11,695 nucleotides of DNA from Pseudomonadota bacterium (GTDB lineage: Bacteria; Pseudomonadota; Gammaproteobacteria; Steroidobacterales; Woeseiaceae), in NCBI GenBank assembly GCA_022567775.1, contig JADFGH010000024.1:1-11695 (forward strand), in the 5' to 3' direction. Both the position numbers and the translations under genes were made by a program. Every line of letters begins with the position of its first letter. Within the stretch, counting starts at the first letter, position 1. Of the stretch, positions 1 through 7,001 are shown piece after piece. The notes beneath the pieces are model-generated. The model ran no database searches. It saw nothing but the letters and a program-made list of their open reading frames with translations, and was not told the origin of the DNA.

Positions 1-1423
1 ACGCCCGCATCGACTGGGCGCCCGAGATCCAGTCGTCGCCGCTGGCGCCCTCCATCGTTTCATGGCCCTGATCGATCAGCGTAGTAATCGCATAGCTGTG
101 CGGGGGTGTCACGGGTTGTCCGTCGATGCCGTGCGAATACCAGACCCAGTCGGGTGCCGCGGAGATGCCGACCAGGTCGGCGCCAAGAAAATACAGGGTT
201 GCCTTGATCAAATCGGCGTTGGCATCCGGATCGTCGAATCCTTGCGCATGCTGATCACTGTGTTCGCCACGTTGCAGTAACGAATACAACTGGAGAATTC
301 CTGCAAGCGATCCGCCAACCGGGTTTTTCGTGACAATTGCGCCGTCGATGCTGGCGTCACGCGGTCCCTTACCCAGGTCTCCAATAAACGATCGCTGAAA
401 AAAATCAGCCCGTTTGGGCACGCGCGGAATTCTCGCCGCATCCAGGAATGTTGTCGGCTCGTCCCTGGTCTTTATCCTTTCGATCGGAAATTGGCTGTCC
501 TTGAAAAGACGTTTGCGGAACGGTTGGTAGTTGAAGGCATTCTTGTGAGAGGCAAAACCAAGCCACCAGGCCGGGCCTTTACTGCGAATTCTGTCAGCGA
601 CGCCTTGCTCTGCCAGCGGCAGATCGGCTTTGATCTGCATGTTTGTCGTGACCACAGCAAGACCGAATCGGTCACCGATGAAGGGGTTCGTTACTTGCTG
701 ATTGTCAACTTCGGCAATTCCCGCGGCGACACATGCTTTTCTGAGATCTATGTCCGAACACGTTGCGCTGTGTGCCCTTGCCTCATAACCCAGCAGCCGC
801 AGGTAACTTGCCAGGGCCACTGCTACTTCCGCAGTGCGCAACGCCGCTCTGTGCGGTTGCAGTCCATGAATCCAGTCGGATCCTGGTTCGCTTACACCCG
901 GGTCCCGCGGATATTCGATGGCGAAGACAATCGCGCGACTGTGATGACTCACCACTTTCTGGCCAGCCGGTTGCGCCATGCCAATCCGGCTGAGCGCCAT
1001 TTCAACCGCAGGTGGCGTTGGCCGTTTGGCCGCCATTTCAAATTTCTGCGCCCAGTCAACGATCCGCGGATGAGCAAACGGCTCCTGAAGCCACAGTTCT
1101 TCGGATACTTCGCATGTACCGGCAAGATTAACATCGAGGAAATAGCCGAACGCTTTGAGGTTGTTTGCCCGTTCTTCAGGGCAATCAGGAATTTCTGCCA
1201 GCTGGGGATTGACCGGTCCATCTCTCACAGCATCGAGCAGCGACATGTAGTCATCCATCGCATGCAAAATCGAAGTCGGATCGTCCTGCGGTGGCAGGTC
1301 GAGTTGCGTGAGCGGCGCGAGTCCGGCAAATGACGCATCCGAAGCACTCTGCAGCCTGGCCAGGGTTTCCATGGGGTAGGGCCCCATGTGTACCGGGCGA
1401 TTGCGGTAGGAAAACAGCTTCAT
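1..1423 (-). CDS. rdhA: Reductive dehalogenase-like protein (RdhA family, soluble long form), C-terminal part outside window
   Basis: One uninterrupted minus-strand reading frame of 474 codons starts at ATG 1423-1421 and leaves the window at base 1, so the C-terminus is missing. A GAGCCAGG stretch just before the ATG is a modest ribosome binding site. The N-terminus (MKLFSYRNRPVHMGPYP) has no twin-arginine signal, unlike respiratory membrane-associated RdhA. Residues ~160-275 resemble the RdhA cobalamin fold (HSRAIVFAIEYP at 161-172, SYLRLLGYEARAH at 206-218, NPFIGDRFGLAVVTTN at 246-261). They are not followed by the usual iron-sulfur cysteines. A second RdhA-like unit begins near residue 360 and is cut just after SGAQSMRA (467-474). 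This doubled layout is known from soluble catabolic enzymes such as NpRdhA and BhbA, which dehalogenate halogenated phenols or hydroxybenzoates. Tyr429 in a WYSH motif could be the catalytic tyrosine, but only alignment can tell. The [4Fe-4S] motifs and any fused reductase domain would lie beyond base 1. QueG (epoxyqueuosine reductase) is unlikely on length. Confidence 0.82.
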   Translation of the reverse strand, partial: MKLFSYRNRPVHMGPYPMETLARLQSASDASFAGLAPLTQLDLPPQDDPTSILHAMDDYMSLLDAVRDGPVNPQLAEIPDCPEERANNLKAFGYFLDVNLAGTCEVSEELWLQEPFAHPRIVDWAQKFEMAAKRPTPPAVEMALSRIGMAQPAGQKVVSHHSRAIVFAIEYPRDPGVSEPGSDWIHGLQPHRAALRTAEVAVALASYLRLLGYEARAHSATCSDIDLRKACVAAGIAEVDNQQVTNPFIGDRFGLAVVTTNMQIKADLPLAEQGVADRIRSKGPAWWLGFASHKNAFNYQPFRKRLFKDSQFPIERIKTRDEPTTFLDAARIPRVPKRADFFQRSFIGDLGKGPRDASIDGAIVTKNPVGGSLAGILQLYSLLQRGEHSDQHAQGFDDPDANADLIKATLYFLGADLVGISAAPDWVWYSHGIDGQPVTPPHSYAITTLIDQGHETMEGASGDDWISGAQSMRA

Positions 1424-1543
1424 CCTGGCTCAACTGTCATGGTCTGCGATCCTCGGGGTTCCCACCCTGATACTATCTTGGCATATTTGGCAGAGTCCAT
1501 TTTACTGCGGCGAACAGTTACAGACTAGGCAACAGGTTAATCC
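1424..1543. promoter_or_regulatory. Divergent intergenic region between the dehalogenase and P450 genes
   Basis: This 120-bp gap separates two divergent start codons and must hold the 5' control signals of both the dehalogenase and the six-gene plus-strand run. It contains a direct repeat of TTGGCA at 1478-1483 and 1487-1492 with a 9-bp period. The repeat sits where a transcription factor could touch both promoters. On the minus strand a weak TGGACT/TAGTAT pair with 18-bp spacing could serve the dehalogenase. No hairpin or riboswitch-like fold is obvious. The regulatory role is inferred from position. Confidence 0.5.
1478..1506 (+). promoter_or_regulatory. Candidate sigma70-type promoter for the plus-strand gene run
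   Basis: TTGGCA (1478-1483) matches the -35 consensus at five of six bases. It is followed after exactly 17 bp by TTTACT (1501-1506), which matches the -10 consensus at four of six but lacks the important second-position A. The P450 start codon is 37 bp downstream. The -35 overlaps the TTGGCA direct repeat, so an activator or repressor bound there could control it. The match is weak enough to occur by chance. Confidence 0.3.
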
Positions 1544-2758
1544 ATGCTTGCGTCCGATCATCCGTATAACACCGTTTTTGATCCTGAATACTGGGGTCAG
1601 CACGGTGCGCCGCACGATGTCCTGGCGACACTGCGCCGGGAAGATCCGGTCTTCTGGTTTGAAAGCGATCGATTCGATCCGGCCTGGCTGCTGACGCGCC
1701 ACAAGGACGTTGAGCATGTTGGCAAGAATCCGAAACTGTTTCTGAGTGGCCCGCGAACTGTTTTCCACAACCCCAAGGGGTTCCAGTCGCCATTGATCGG
1801 GCTGCCGCAGCAGGATGCCCCGCAACATACCAGGCATCGGCGAGCCATGCAGGGTTGGTTTACACCAAAAGCAATTCGCGACCTTGAACACAGGATGTCG
1901 GAGATCGCGAAAGACACGGTTGACCGGATGGCGGCAACGGATTCCTGCGAGTTCTGCAATTTTGTCGGCGCACAACTGCCATTGAAAATGATCTGTGAAA
2001 TCCTGGGCATCCCGGAAGAGCAGGAACCCGTTGTCTGGCAACTGACACAAGATGTTTTCAGTGCGGCTGACCCGGACATGACCAGGGCTGCTAACGCTCA
2101 GGAAGGCGTGCGCAACGCCATGGGGTTTTGTGCCGGGATTGCGAAAGCGCGGCAGGAAAGCCCAACCGATGATTTTGCAAGCACGATCGCAAATGCTGAA
2201 ATCGACGGCGAGCGCATGACCATACAGGAGATCGCCTCGCACCTGATGATCATGATATCGGCGGGTCACGATACGACCGCAAGCGCGATCAATGGCGGCA
2301 TGCTGGCGCTGATCCGGCACCCGGAGCAACTCGCCAGATTGAAACAGCACCCGGAATTGACCGAGTCGGCCGTTAACGAAATGCTGCGTTACGTTACCCC
2401 GACGACAAACTTCGTCAGAACTGCCGCCGGGGATACCGAGATCGGCGGTGTCAAAATAGCCGAAGGGGACGATGTCTGTATCCATTTCTGTGCCGCCAAC
2501 CGTGACGAAGATGAATTCGAGAACTCGCAGGCGTTCATGATTGACCGCAGACCCAATCGGCACCTTGCATTCGGCATCGGCCCTCACGCCTGCATTGGCC
2601 AACTGCTTGCGCGCATCGAGATGAAGGCGCTGTTCGAAGAGCTGATGCCACGCATCGAGAGCGTGGAGCTGGATGGCGACCCGGAGTACATCAAGGCGTT
2701 CTGGGTGACCGGGCTGAAAAAGCTGCCGATTAAATACGATATTTCTGGTGGAGACTGA
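1544..2758 (+). CDS. Cytochrome P450 monooxygenase
   Basis: A 404-residue soluble bacterial P450 with no signal or anchor, normal length for a class I enzyme. The oxygen-activating I-helix motif AGHDTT is at residues 240-245. The K-helix ExxR pair is E279/R282 (NEMLRY). The heme loop FGIGPHACIG at 343-352 supplies Cys350 as the thiolate ligand and is followed by LLAR. The HTRHRR segment at 95-100 is the C-helix heme-propionate region. It should insert one oxygen atom into an organic substrate in the cytoplasm, using electrons from a ferredoxin and reductase. The substrate cannot be read from sequence. Beside a reductive dehalogenase and a ring-cleaving dioxygenase, ring hydroxylation or O-dealkylation of an aromatic is a reasonable inference. 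No ferredoxin reductase lies in the window. The first gene of the plus-strand run, it has only a poor Shine-Dalgarno sequence before its ATG. Confidence 0.95.
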   Translation: MLASDHPYNTVFDPEYWGQHGAPHDVLATLRREDPVFWFESDRFDPAWLLTRHKDVEHVGKNPKLFLSGPRTVFHNPKGFQSPLIGLPQQDAPQHTRHRRAMQGWFTPKAIRDLEHRMSEIAKDTVDRMAATDSCEFCNFVGAQLPLKMICEILGIPEEQEPVVWQLTQDVFSAADPDMTRAANAQEGVRNAMGFCAGIAKARQESPTDDFASTIANAEIDGERMTIQEIASHLMIMISAGHDTTASAINGGMLALIRHPEQLARLKQHPELTESAVNEMLRYVTPTTNFVRTAAGDTEIGGVKIAEGDDVCIHFCAANRDEDEFENSQAFMIDRRPNRHLAFGIGPHACIGQLLARIEMKALFEELMPRIESVELDGDPEYIKAFWVTGLKKLPIKYDISGGD

Positions 2759-2778
2759 TATTCTGGTTGCGAAGGCAG

Positions 2779-4257
2779 ATGGGCATAACGATGAGCAATA
2801 AGAAAAAATCGGAGCCGATCATCAGCACGTCCAGTAAGGTGACGGACAATCCGAAATACCTGCCGGATCGCGATCATCCGATGAGCATCGATGGCGACTT
2901 TACGATCGCGGTCGTCGGCGACATCGTGCAAACACGCATGATTGCGCAACTCGATGATGCAGCCGTCAGCGCGGCGCTCGAACCCATCAGAAACTCTGAC
3001 TTCGCCATCGGCAATCTCGAACAGGCAATCTGTGACTGGCGGAAGTTTGACGGGCATCACTACGGCGTTGGTGCTTTCATGATCATGGCCCACCCGTCAA
3101 TAGCCGATGACCTCGCGGCGATGGGTTTTGGTTTACTCAGTCGCGCAAACAATCGCCTGTCCGATTTCGGGGCGGAAGGAAATCGCGCCACAGACAGCCA
3201 CTTGCGACGCGTCGGTATTCAGCCGGTCGGTTTCGGCGAGCACCTGTCCGACGCACGGGCGCCAGTGTATGTGGATACCAGGAAAGGACGGATTGCGGCG
3301 ATCGCGGCGACCAGCAGTTTCCAGCCGGGGGGAGAGAAAGCATTTTCAGCAGCGGCCCGTATCGGTAATTCGAACGGCCGTCCCGGCGTCAACAGCCTGC
3401 ATGTGAATCGAACCATCACGCTGCCGCCAAAGGCTTGGAAACTTCTGAACGAACTGGTGCGCGAAGCAAGCTATGCATTTCCGCTGAATTACGCGATCCA
3501 GGGCGGGCTTACGGTGTACGAAGACCGCATTCAGATTCTCCACAACACGTATATACCCGGCGAAAAGGCGCGTTATCAGTACACGGCCGATCGTGCTGAA
3601 ACGGATATCCTGATGAAGGAAATCCGCAACGCCGCAGCCTATTCCAATTTCACGATTTTCACTCTGCACTACCATCAGTGGAACATTGATGCGGACGATC
3701 CGCTGGGGGGCTTTCACGGCGAGACCAGTGAGCCGCCGGATTTCCTCGAGAGCCTTGGCAAACAAGCTATTGATAATGGCGCGGACATGTTCTGCGCCCA
3801 TGGGCCCTTCGACTTCAGGGCTATAGAAATCTACAACGGTAAGCCGATTTTCTACGGCCTCGGCTCATTCATCCGGCAGCCGTACCTGCAGGAATATATT
3901 CCCTGGGAAACCTACAGTGCGCACACTTTCACCGGGCACGATTACGAATCGGTGAACCCGATCGATACAACGATCCCGGATGCAGAATTCCTGACAACCC
4001 GGACTGGACGACACCCCGCGCGTTATTTCAAAGGCGCGTCTGTCAGTTGCGACTACAGGGATTCTCGCCTGCAAAGGCTGACCATCCATCCCGTGGACTT
4101 GGGGATAGATGGCCCGCTGTCTGATCTTGGCACGCCCAGGAAGGCAGGCAGGAAAAGATCTGAAGAGATTCTTCATTCGATTGCAGAGTACTCGGCAAAA
4201 TTCGGTACGAAAGTTTTAATGTCGGATGGATTGGGCATCATCGAGATCGAATCGTGA
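2779..4257 (+). CDS. CapA/PGA_cap-family protein (metallophosphatase fold), divergent active-site motifs
   Basis: About 492 residues from ATG 2779. TTG 2767 and ATG 2791 are alternative in-frame starts, and none has a well-placed ribosome binding site. The CapA family, named for poly-gamma-glutamate capsule synthesis, has a calcineurin-like metallophosphatase fold. Its landmarks are recognisable in order: VVGD (45-48), GNLE (78-81), ANNRLSDFG (123-131; usual form ANNHxxDxG), HYHQW (297-301), and GAD-x4-HGPF then IEIYNGKPIFYGLGSF (334-364). Two usual histidines are replaced: NNH reads NNR, and HGPH/HPH reads HGPF. No signal peptide or membrane anchor is visible, whereas capsule CapA proteins are usually anchored. 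It starts ~20 bp after the P450 stop and shares a 4-nt overlap with the dioxygenase gene, so a role in the same catabolic operon is more likely than capsule synthesis. Its reaction is unknown. Confidence 0.82.
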   Translation: MGITMSNKKKSEPIISTSSKVTDNPKYLPDRDHPMSIDGDFTIAVVGDIVQTRMIAQLDDAAVSAALEPIRNSDFAIGNLEQAICDWRKFDGHHYGVGAFMIMAHPSIADDLAAMGFGLLSRANNRLSDFGAEGNRATDSHLRRVGIQPVGFGEHLSDARAPVYVDTRKGRIAAIAATSSFQPGGEKAFSAAARIGNSNGRPGVNSLHVNRTITLPPKAWKLLNELVREASYAFPLNYAIQGGLTVYEDRIQILHNTYIPGEKARYQYTADRAETDILMKEIRNAAAYSNFTIFTLHYHQWNIDADDPLGGFHGETSEPPDFLESLGKQAIDNGADMFCAHGPFDFRAIEIYNGKPIFYGLGSFIRQPYLQEYIPWETYSAHTFTGHDYESVNPIDTTIPDAEFLTTRTGRHPARYFKGASVSCDYRDSRLQRLTIHPVDLGIDGPLSDLGTPRKAGRKRSEEILHSIAEYSAKFGTKVLMSDGLGIIEIES

Positions 4258-4949
4258 CAGATAGCGAAAAATTACAAGTTAGCCCCGAGATGGTCGAGGG
4301 ACCGTACTACTCCAATGGTGGCGAGTACCGCGGCAATCTGCGCGAGGGTCAGAGGGGCCAGAAACTGGAGCTTACGATTACGGTAGTGCATGCGGAAAAT
4401 GGCGAGCCAATGGCCGGCGTTGACGTGGACCTCTGGCACTGCAACGCGACAGGCCATTACAGCGGCTACGATGTCGATCCCGACGAGATTCCGACCAACA
4501 TCAGTAATGGACAAAAGGCGACAGACGATCAGACATTCCTGCGCGGCAAGTTAACGACGGACGCAGAAGGGCAGGTCACCTTCCAGACTATCTATCCGGG
4601 CTGGTATACGCTGCGCACGCCGCATATTCACGTCAAGATTTTCGAAGGTGAAAATTGCAATACAACGACGCAACTGTACTTGCCCGAAGACCTCACCCAG
4701 GAGCTCTACCGGACGGCTGACTACGCACGTAGGACTAAGCAGGATACTTTTAACAACACGGATTTGGTCATCGGCAATACCGGGGTAGATATCGATTCTC
4801 TATGGATCGAGGTGCAAAAAGCACCAAACGTCTTTTTGGGTCGTGCGACCCTTGCTATTACTCCAGGGAGCGTAAACGACCTCATCATCGTGCCGCCCGG
4901 CAGGATTCCGCCCAAGGGTGGCAGACCACACGACAAACCTGTCAGGTAA
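4254..4949 (+). CDS. Intradiol ring-cleavage dioxygenase (catechol/protocatechuate dioxygenase family)
   Basis: A 231-residue protein of the intradiol dioxygenase family, which uses Fe(III) and O2 to split a catechol-type ring between its two hydroxyls, giving muconate-type products. The non-heme iron ligands can be assigned: Tyr69 in GHYSGYD, Tyr118 in YPGWY, and His124 and His126 in TPHIHVKI. The upstream DLWHCNATG (59-67) is the usual strand-turn before the first tyrosine, and EGPYY (15-19) is the usual N-terminal motif. It is nearer in size to protocatechuate 3,4-dioxygenase subunits (about 200-240) than to catechol 1,2-dioxygenases, and lacks the latter's N-terminal helical domain. Substrate is unresolved. 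The GTG start overlaps the stop of the preceding gene by 4 nt (GTGA), which suggests translational coupling. No muconate cycloisomerase or dienelactone hydrolase lies in the window, so later steps must be encoded elsewhere. Confidence 0.93.
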   Translation: MTDSEKLQVSPEMVEGPYYSNGGEYRGNLREGQRGQKLELTITVVHAENGEPMAGVDVDLWHCNATGHYSGYDVDPDEIPTNISNGQKATDDQTFLRGKLTTDAEGQVTFQTIYPGWYTLRTPHIHVKIFEGENCNTTTQLYLPEDLTQELYRTADYARRTKQDTFNNTDLVIGNTGVDIDSLWIEVQKAPNVFLGRATLAITPGSVNDLIIVPPGRIPPKGGRPHDKPVR

Positions 4950-4973
4950 TATAACGGTGCCGGGAAGATAACA

Positions 4974-7001
4974 ATGAAAACAAAAACCATCACTCCCATT
5001 CTCGCAACAGCGATCCTTTTTCTCGCTGCCTGCCAGCCCGCGGGCCGGCAGGAGGCTGCAGACCTCGTCCTCAGCAATGGCTATGTTTATACGGTGGACG
5101 ATGCGCGCAGTGTCGCCGAGGCTGTTGCCATCCGGGGGAACGCGATCGTTTTCGTCGGTTCCAGTGCGGATGCGGCGGCGTACATCGGGGATGATACGGA
5201 TGTGCGCGATTTGGGCGGCGCGATGGTCATGCCCGGGATACATGATATGCATGTGCATGCGCTGGGCACCGTCGAGCCGGACATGTGTGACCTCGGATCA
5301 GAGAGCTTGTCGCTGGAAGAGATGGTGCCGGTACTCCAGGACTGCATGGAAAGGTATGAGATCGCACCCGGTGACTGGCTAATCGTCCTGCAGTGGGCTT
5401 TTTCGAGCGGCAATCAGACCAGCGATAACCTGCCCAACATTCGGGCGGCGCTGGATGCCGTGTCGACGACGCATCCGATTTTCCTGTGGGGCGATGATGG
5501 CCATCACGGCGCGGCGAATAGTAATGCGCTCGCAATGGCCAGGAATGAGGCCGGGGAAGTTGTCGGGCTTGACGCCGCATCCCTGGCCGGCGAATTCGCA
5601 GATTTTCGTCCGATGATTGGGGTTGATGAGAAGGGAGAGCCAACCGGCGGGATCAACGAAGATGCCAGGATGCTGGTACGCCCCCAATTTTTCGAGGATA
5701 TGCTGGGCATGAGCGGCAACCCTGAAACCATTATGCCGCGTGTTGCGAGAAGGATGGCGGAAAGCGGCATCACTTCACTTCAAGACGCAATCGTGACGCC
5801 GGAAAGTCTCGCCATGTACCAATGGCTCGAAGACAGCGGCCAGATGACGTTCCGCCTGCGCGCGGCGCTGGCCGAACCACCCAGCGAGAATATCGACGAA
5901 ATCGACGCGCATCTTGAATTTCTAAAAACTCTGCGAGATAAATTCGCGGATTCGAAACTGATCAAAGCAAATGCCGTCAAACTGTTTGCAGATGGCGTGC
6001 TGGAAGGCAATCCACTGAGCAGTCCGCCCACGCTGCCGGTAGCGGCGATGCTTGAGGACTTCAAACAACCGATATTCGGCGGCAGCATTAACGATGGCAG
6101 CTTCGATATCGTTGCTTACGTTGACCAGGACCGGGATTCCTGCAAATCGGTACAGGCCGACCCGGCTGCTTACGCAAGCATCGATAGAATCAAAGCATTC
6201 GAATCCGAGTATGGCTTTTATCCGCAACAGTGCATCCCCCGGAGTGGCATCCTCGAGCACGAGGAACTATTTACCCGGACCTATATTCGTAAAGCGACTG
6301 AAGCCGGATTCCATGTGCATGTACATGCACTCGCTGATAAGGCGGTAAGGATTGTTGTCGACGAATTCGGCAAAGTGAAAGATATTGCCGATCGGAATGG
6401 CCTCACACAAAGCCTCGCCCACGTGCAGATAGCCCATCCCGATGATCAGAGGCGCATCGGGGAGCTTGGTATTTCCGTAGTGTTCACCTTCGTCTGGGCG
6501 ACGCCTGACGTCCAGTACGACATGATGGTGAATCCATTCATTGACGAGGTAGCCGGGGTAGCTGACCTTTACAACATGGATCACTACTACATGCAGAATG
6601 TCTATCCCGCTAAAAGCATCCAGGATTATGGCGGCATCCTGGTAAACGGCAGCGATGCACCGGTCAGCAGCCGGGACCCGATGCCGCTGTCCAGCCTGCA
6701 GCAGGCAGTTTACCGGGGCAACGGCGAAGTGGTGCTGAATGCAGAGCAGCGAATCGATATTCATTCCGCGATTGCAGCGTTCACGATCAATGGCGCGAAG
6801 CTGATGGGACACGACGACAGGCTCGGCAGTATCGAACCTGGCAAGATCGCCGACCTGATCGTGCTCAGCCGGAATATCGTCGAACTCGCCGACAACGGAG
6901 AGCCGTACAAGATCGGCGACACAGAAGTCACGATGACCGTTTTTGACGGCAAGGTCGTATACGAACAAAAACGCCAAACGGTACCGGATCAATCCAATTG
7001 A
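4974..7001 (+). CDS. Lipoprotein amidohydrolase, amidohydrolase-3 (YtcJ-like) family
   Basis: A 675-residue metal-dependent hydrolase with a lipoprotein signal: Lys-rich start, hydrophobic core and lipobox LAAC ending at Cys20. Gln at +2 rather than Asp predicts sorting to the outer membrane, with the enzyme facing the periplasm or surface. Amidohydrolase features are HMHVHALG with metal ligands at H93/H95, Lys336 in NAVKLFADG (likely bridging lysine), the HVHVHALAD segment (447-454), His483, and Asp561 in NGSDAP. The C-terminal GSIEPGKIADLIVL (618-631) is typical of the family. Members hydrolyse N-formyl, N-acyl or cyclic amide bonds; the substrate here is unknown. At 675 residues it is 100 or more longer than typical YtcJ proteins (~540-570), mostly because of an extra segment at ~345-430. 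A good GGAAG ribosome binding site precedes ATG 4974. It overlaps the transporter gene by 4 nt, suggesting a hydrolyse-then-import pair. Confidence 0.92.
   Translation: MKTKTITPILATAILFLAACQPAGRQEAADLVLSNGYVYTVDDARSVAEAVAIRGNAIVFVGSSADAAAYIGDDTDVRDLGGAMVMPGIHDMHVHALGTVEPDMCDLGSESLSLEEMVPVLQDCMERYEIAPGDWLIVLQWAFSSGNQTSDNLPNIRAALDAVSTTHPIFLWGDDGHHGAANSNALAMARNEAGEVVGLDAASLAGEFADFRPMIGVDEKGEPTGGINEDARMLVRPQFFEDMLGMSGNPETIMPRVARRMAESGITSLQDAIVTPESLAMYQWLEDSGQMTFRLRAALAEPPSENIDEIDAHLEFLKTLRDKFADSKLIKANAVKLFADGVLEGNPLSSPPTLPVAAMLEDFKQPIFGGSINDGSFDIVAYVDQDRDSCKSVQADPAAYASIDRIKAFESEYGFYPQQCIPRSGILEHEELFTRTYIRKATEAGFHVHVHALADKAVRIVVDEFGKVKDIADRNGLTQSLAHVQIAHPDDQRRIGELGISVVFTFVWATPDVQYDMMVNPFIDEVAGVADLYNMDHYYMQNVYPAKSIQDYGGILVNGSDAPVSSRDPMPLSSLQQAVYRGNGEVVLNAEQRIDIHSAIAAFTINGAKLMGHDDRLGSIEPGKIADLIVLSRNIVELADNGEPYKIGDTEVTMTVFDGKVVYEQKRQTVPDQSN

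Noticed and set aside
491..1333. 280-codon plus-strand frame opposite the dehalogenase gene
   Set aside because: The minus-strand frame there is continuous for 474 codons and gives recognisable RdhA motifs. The plus-strand translation has no family resemblance and is rich in Arg, Cys and His, as expected of an antisense shadow.
1..1423. Epoxyqueuosine reductase (QueG) as an alternative to dehalogenase
   Set aside because: QueG is about 350-380 residues with early cobalamin and iron-sulfur motifs. This frame exceeds 474 residues, is doubled, and has not reached an iron-sulfur motif by the window edge.
1502..2602. 366-codon minus-strand frame opposite the P450
   Set aside because: It lies across a P450 with all signature motifs intact. 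Its translation shows no domain and no ribosome binding site, so it is a shadow frame in GC-rich DNA.
2767..2778. TTG 2767 as the start of the CapA-like gene
   Set aside because: It adds only four residues over ATG 2779 and its nearest GGAG is about 13 nt away. It cannot be fully excluded, since the ATG sites also lack ideal ribosome binding sites.
6267..6992. 241-codon minus-strand frame opposite the amidohydrolase
   Set aside because: It is antisense to the well-supported amidohydrolase C-terminal half and has no recognisable family.
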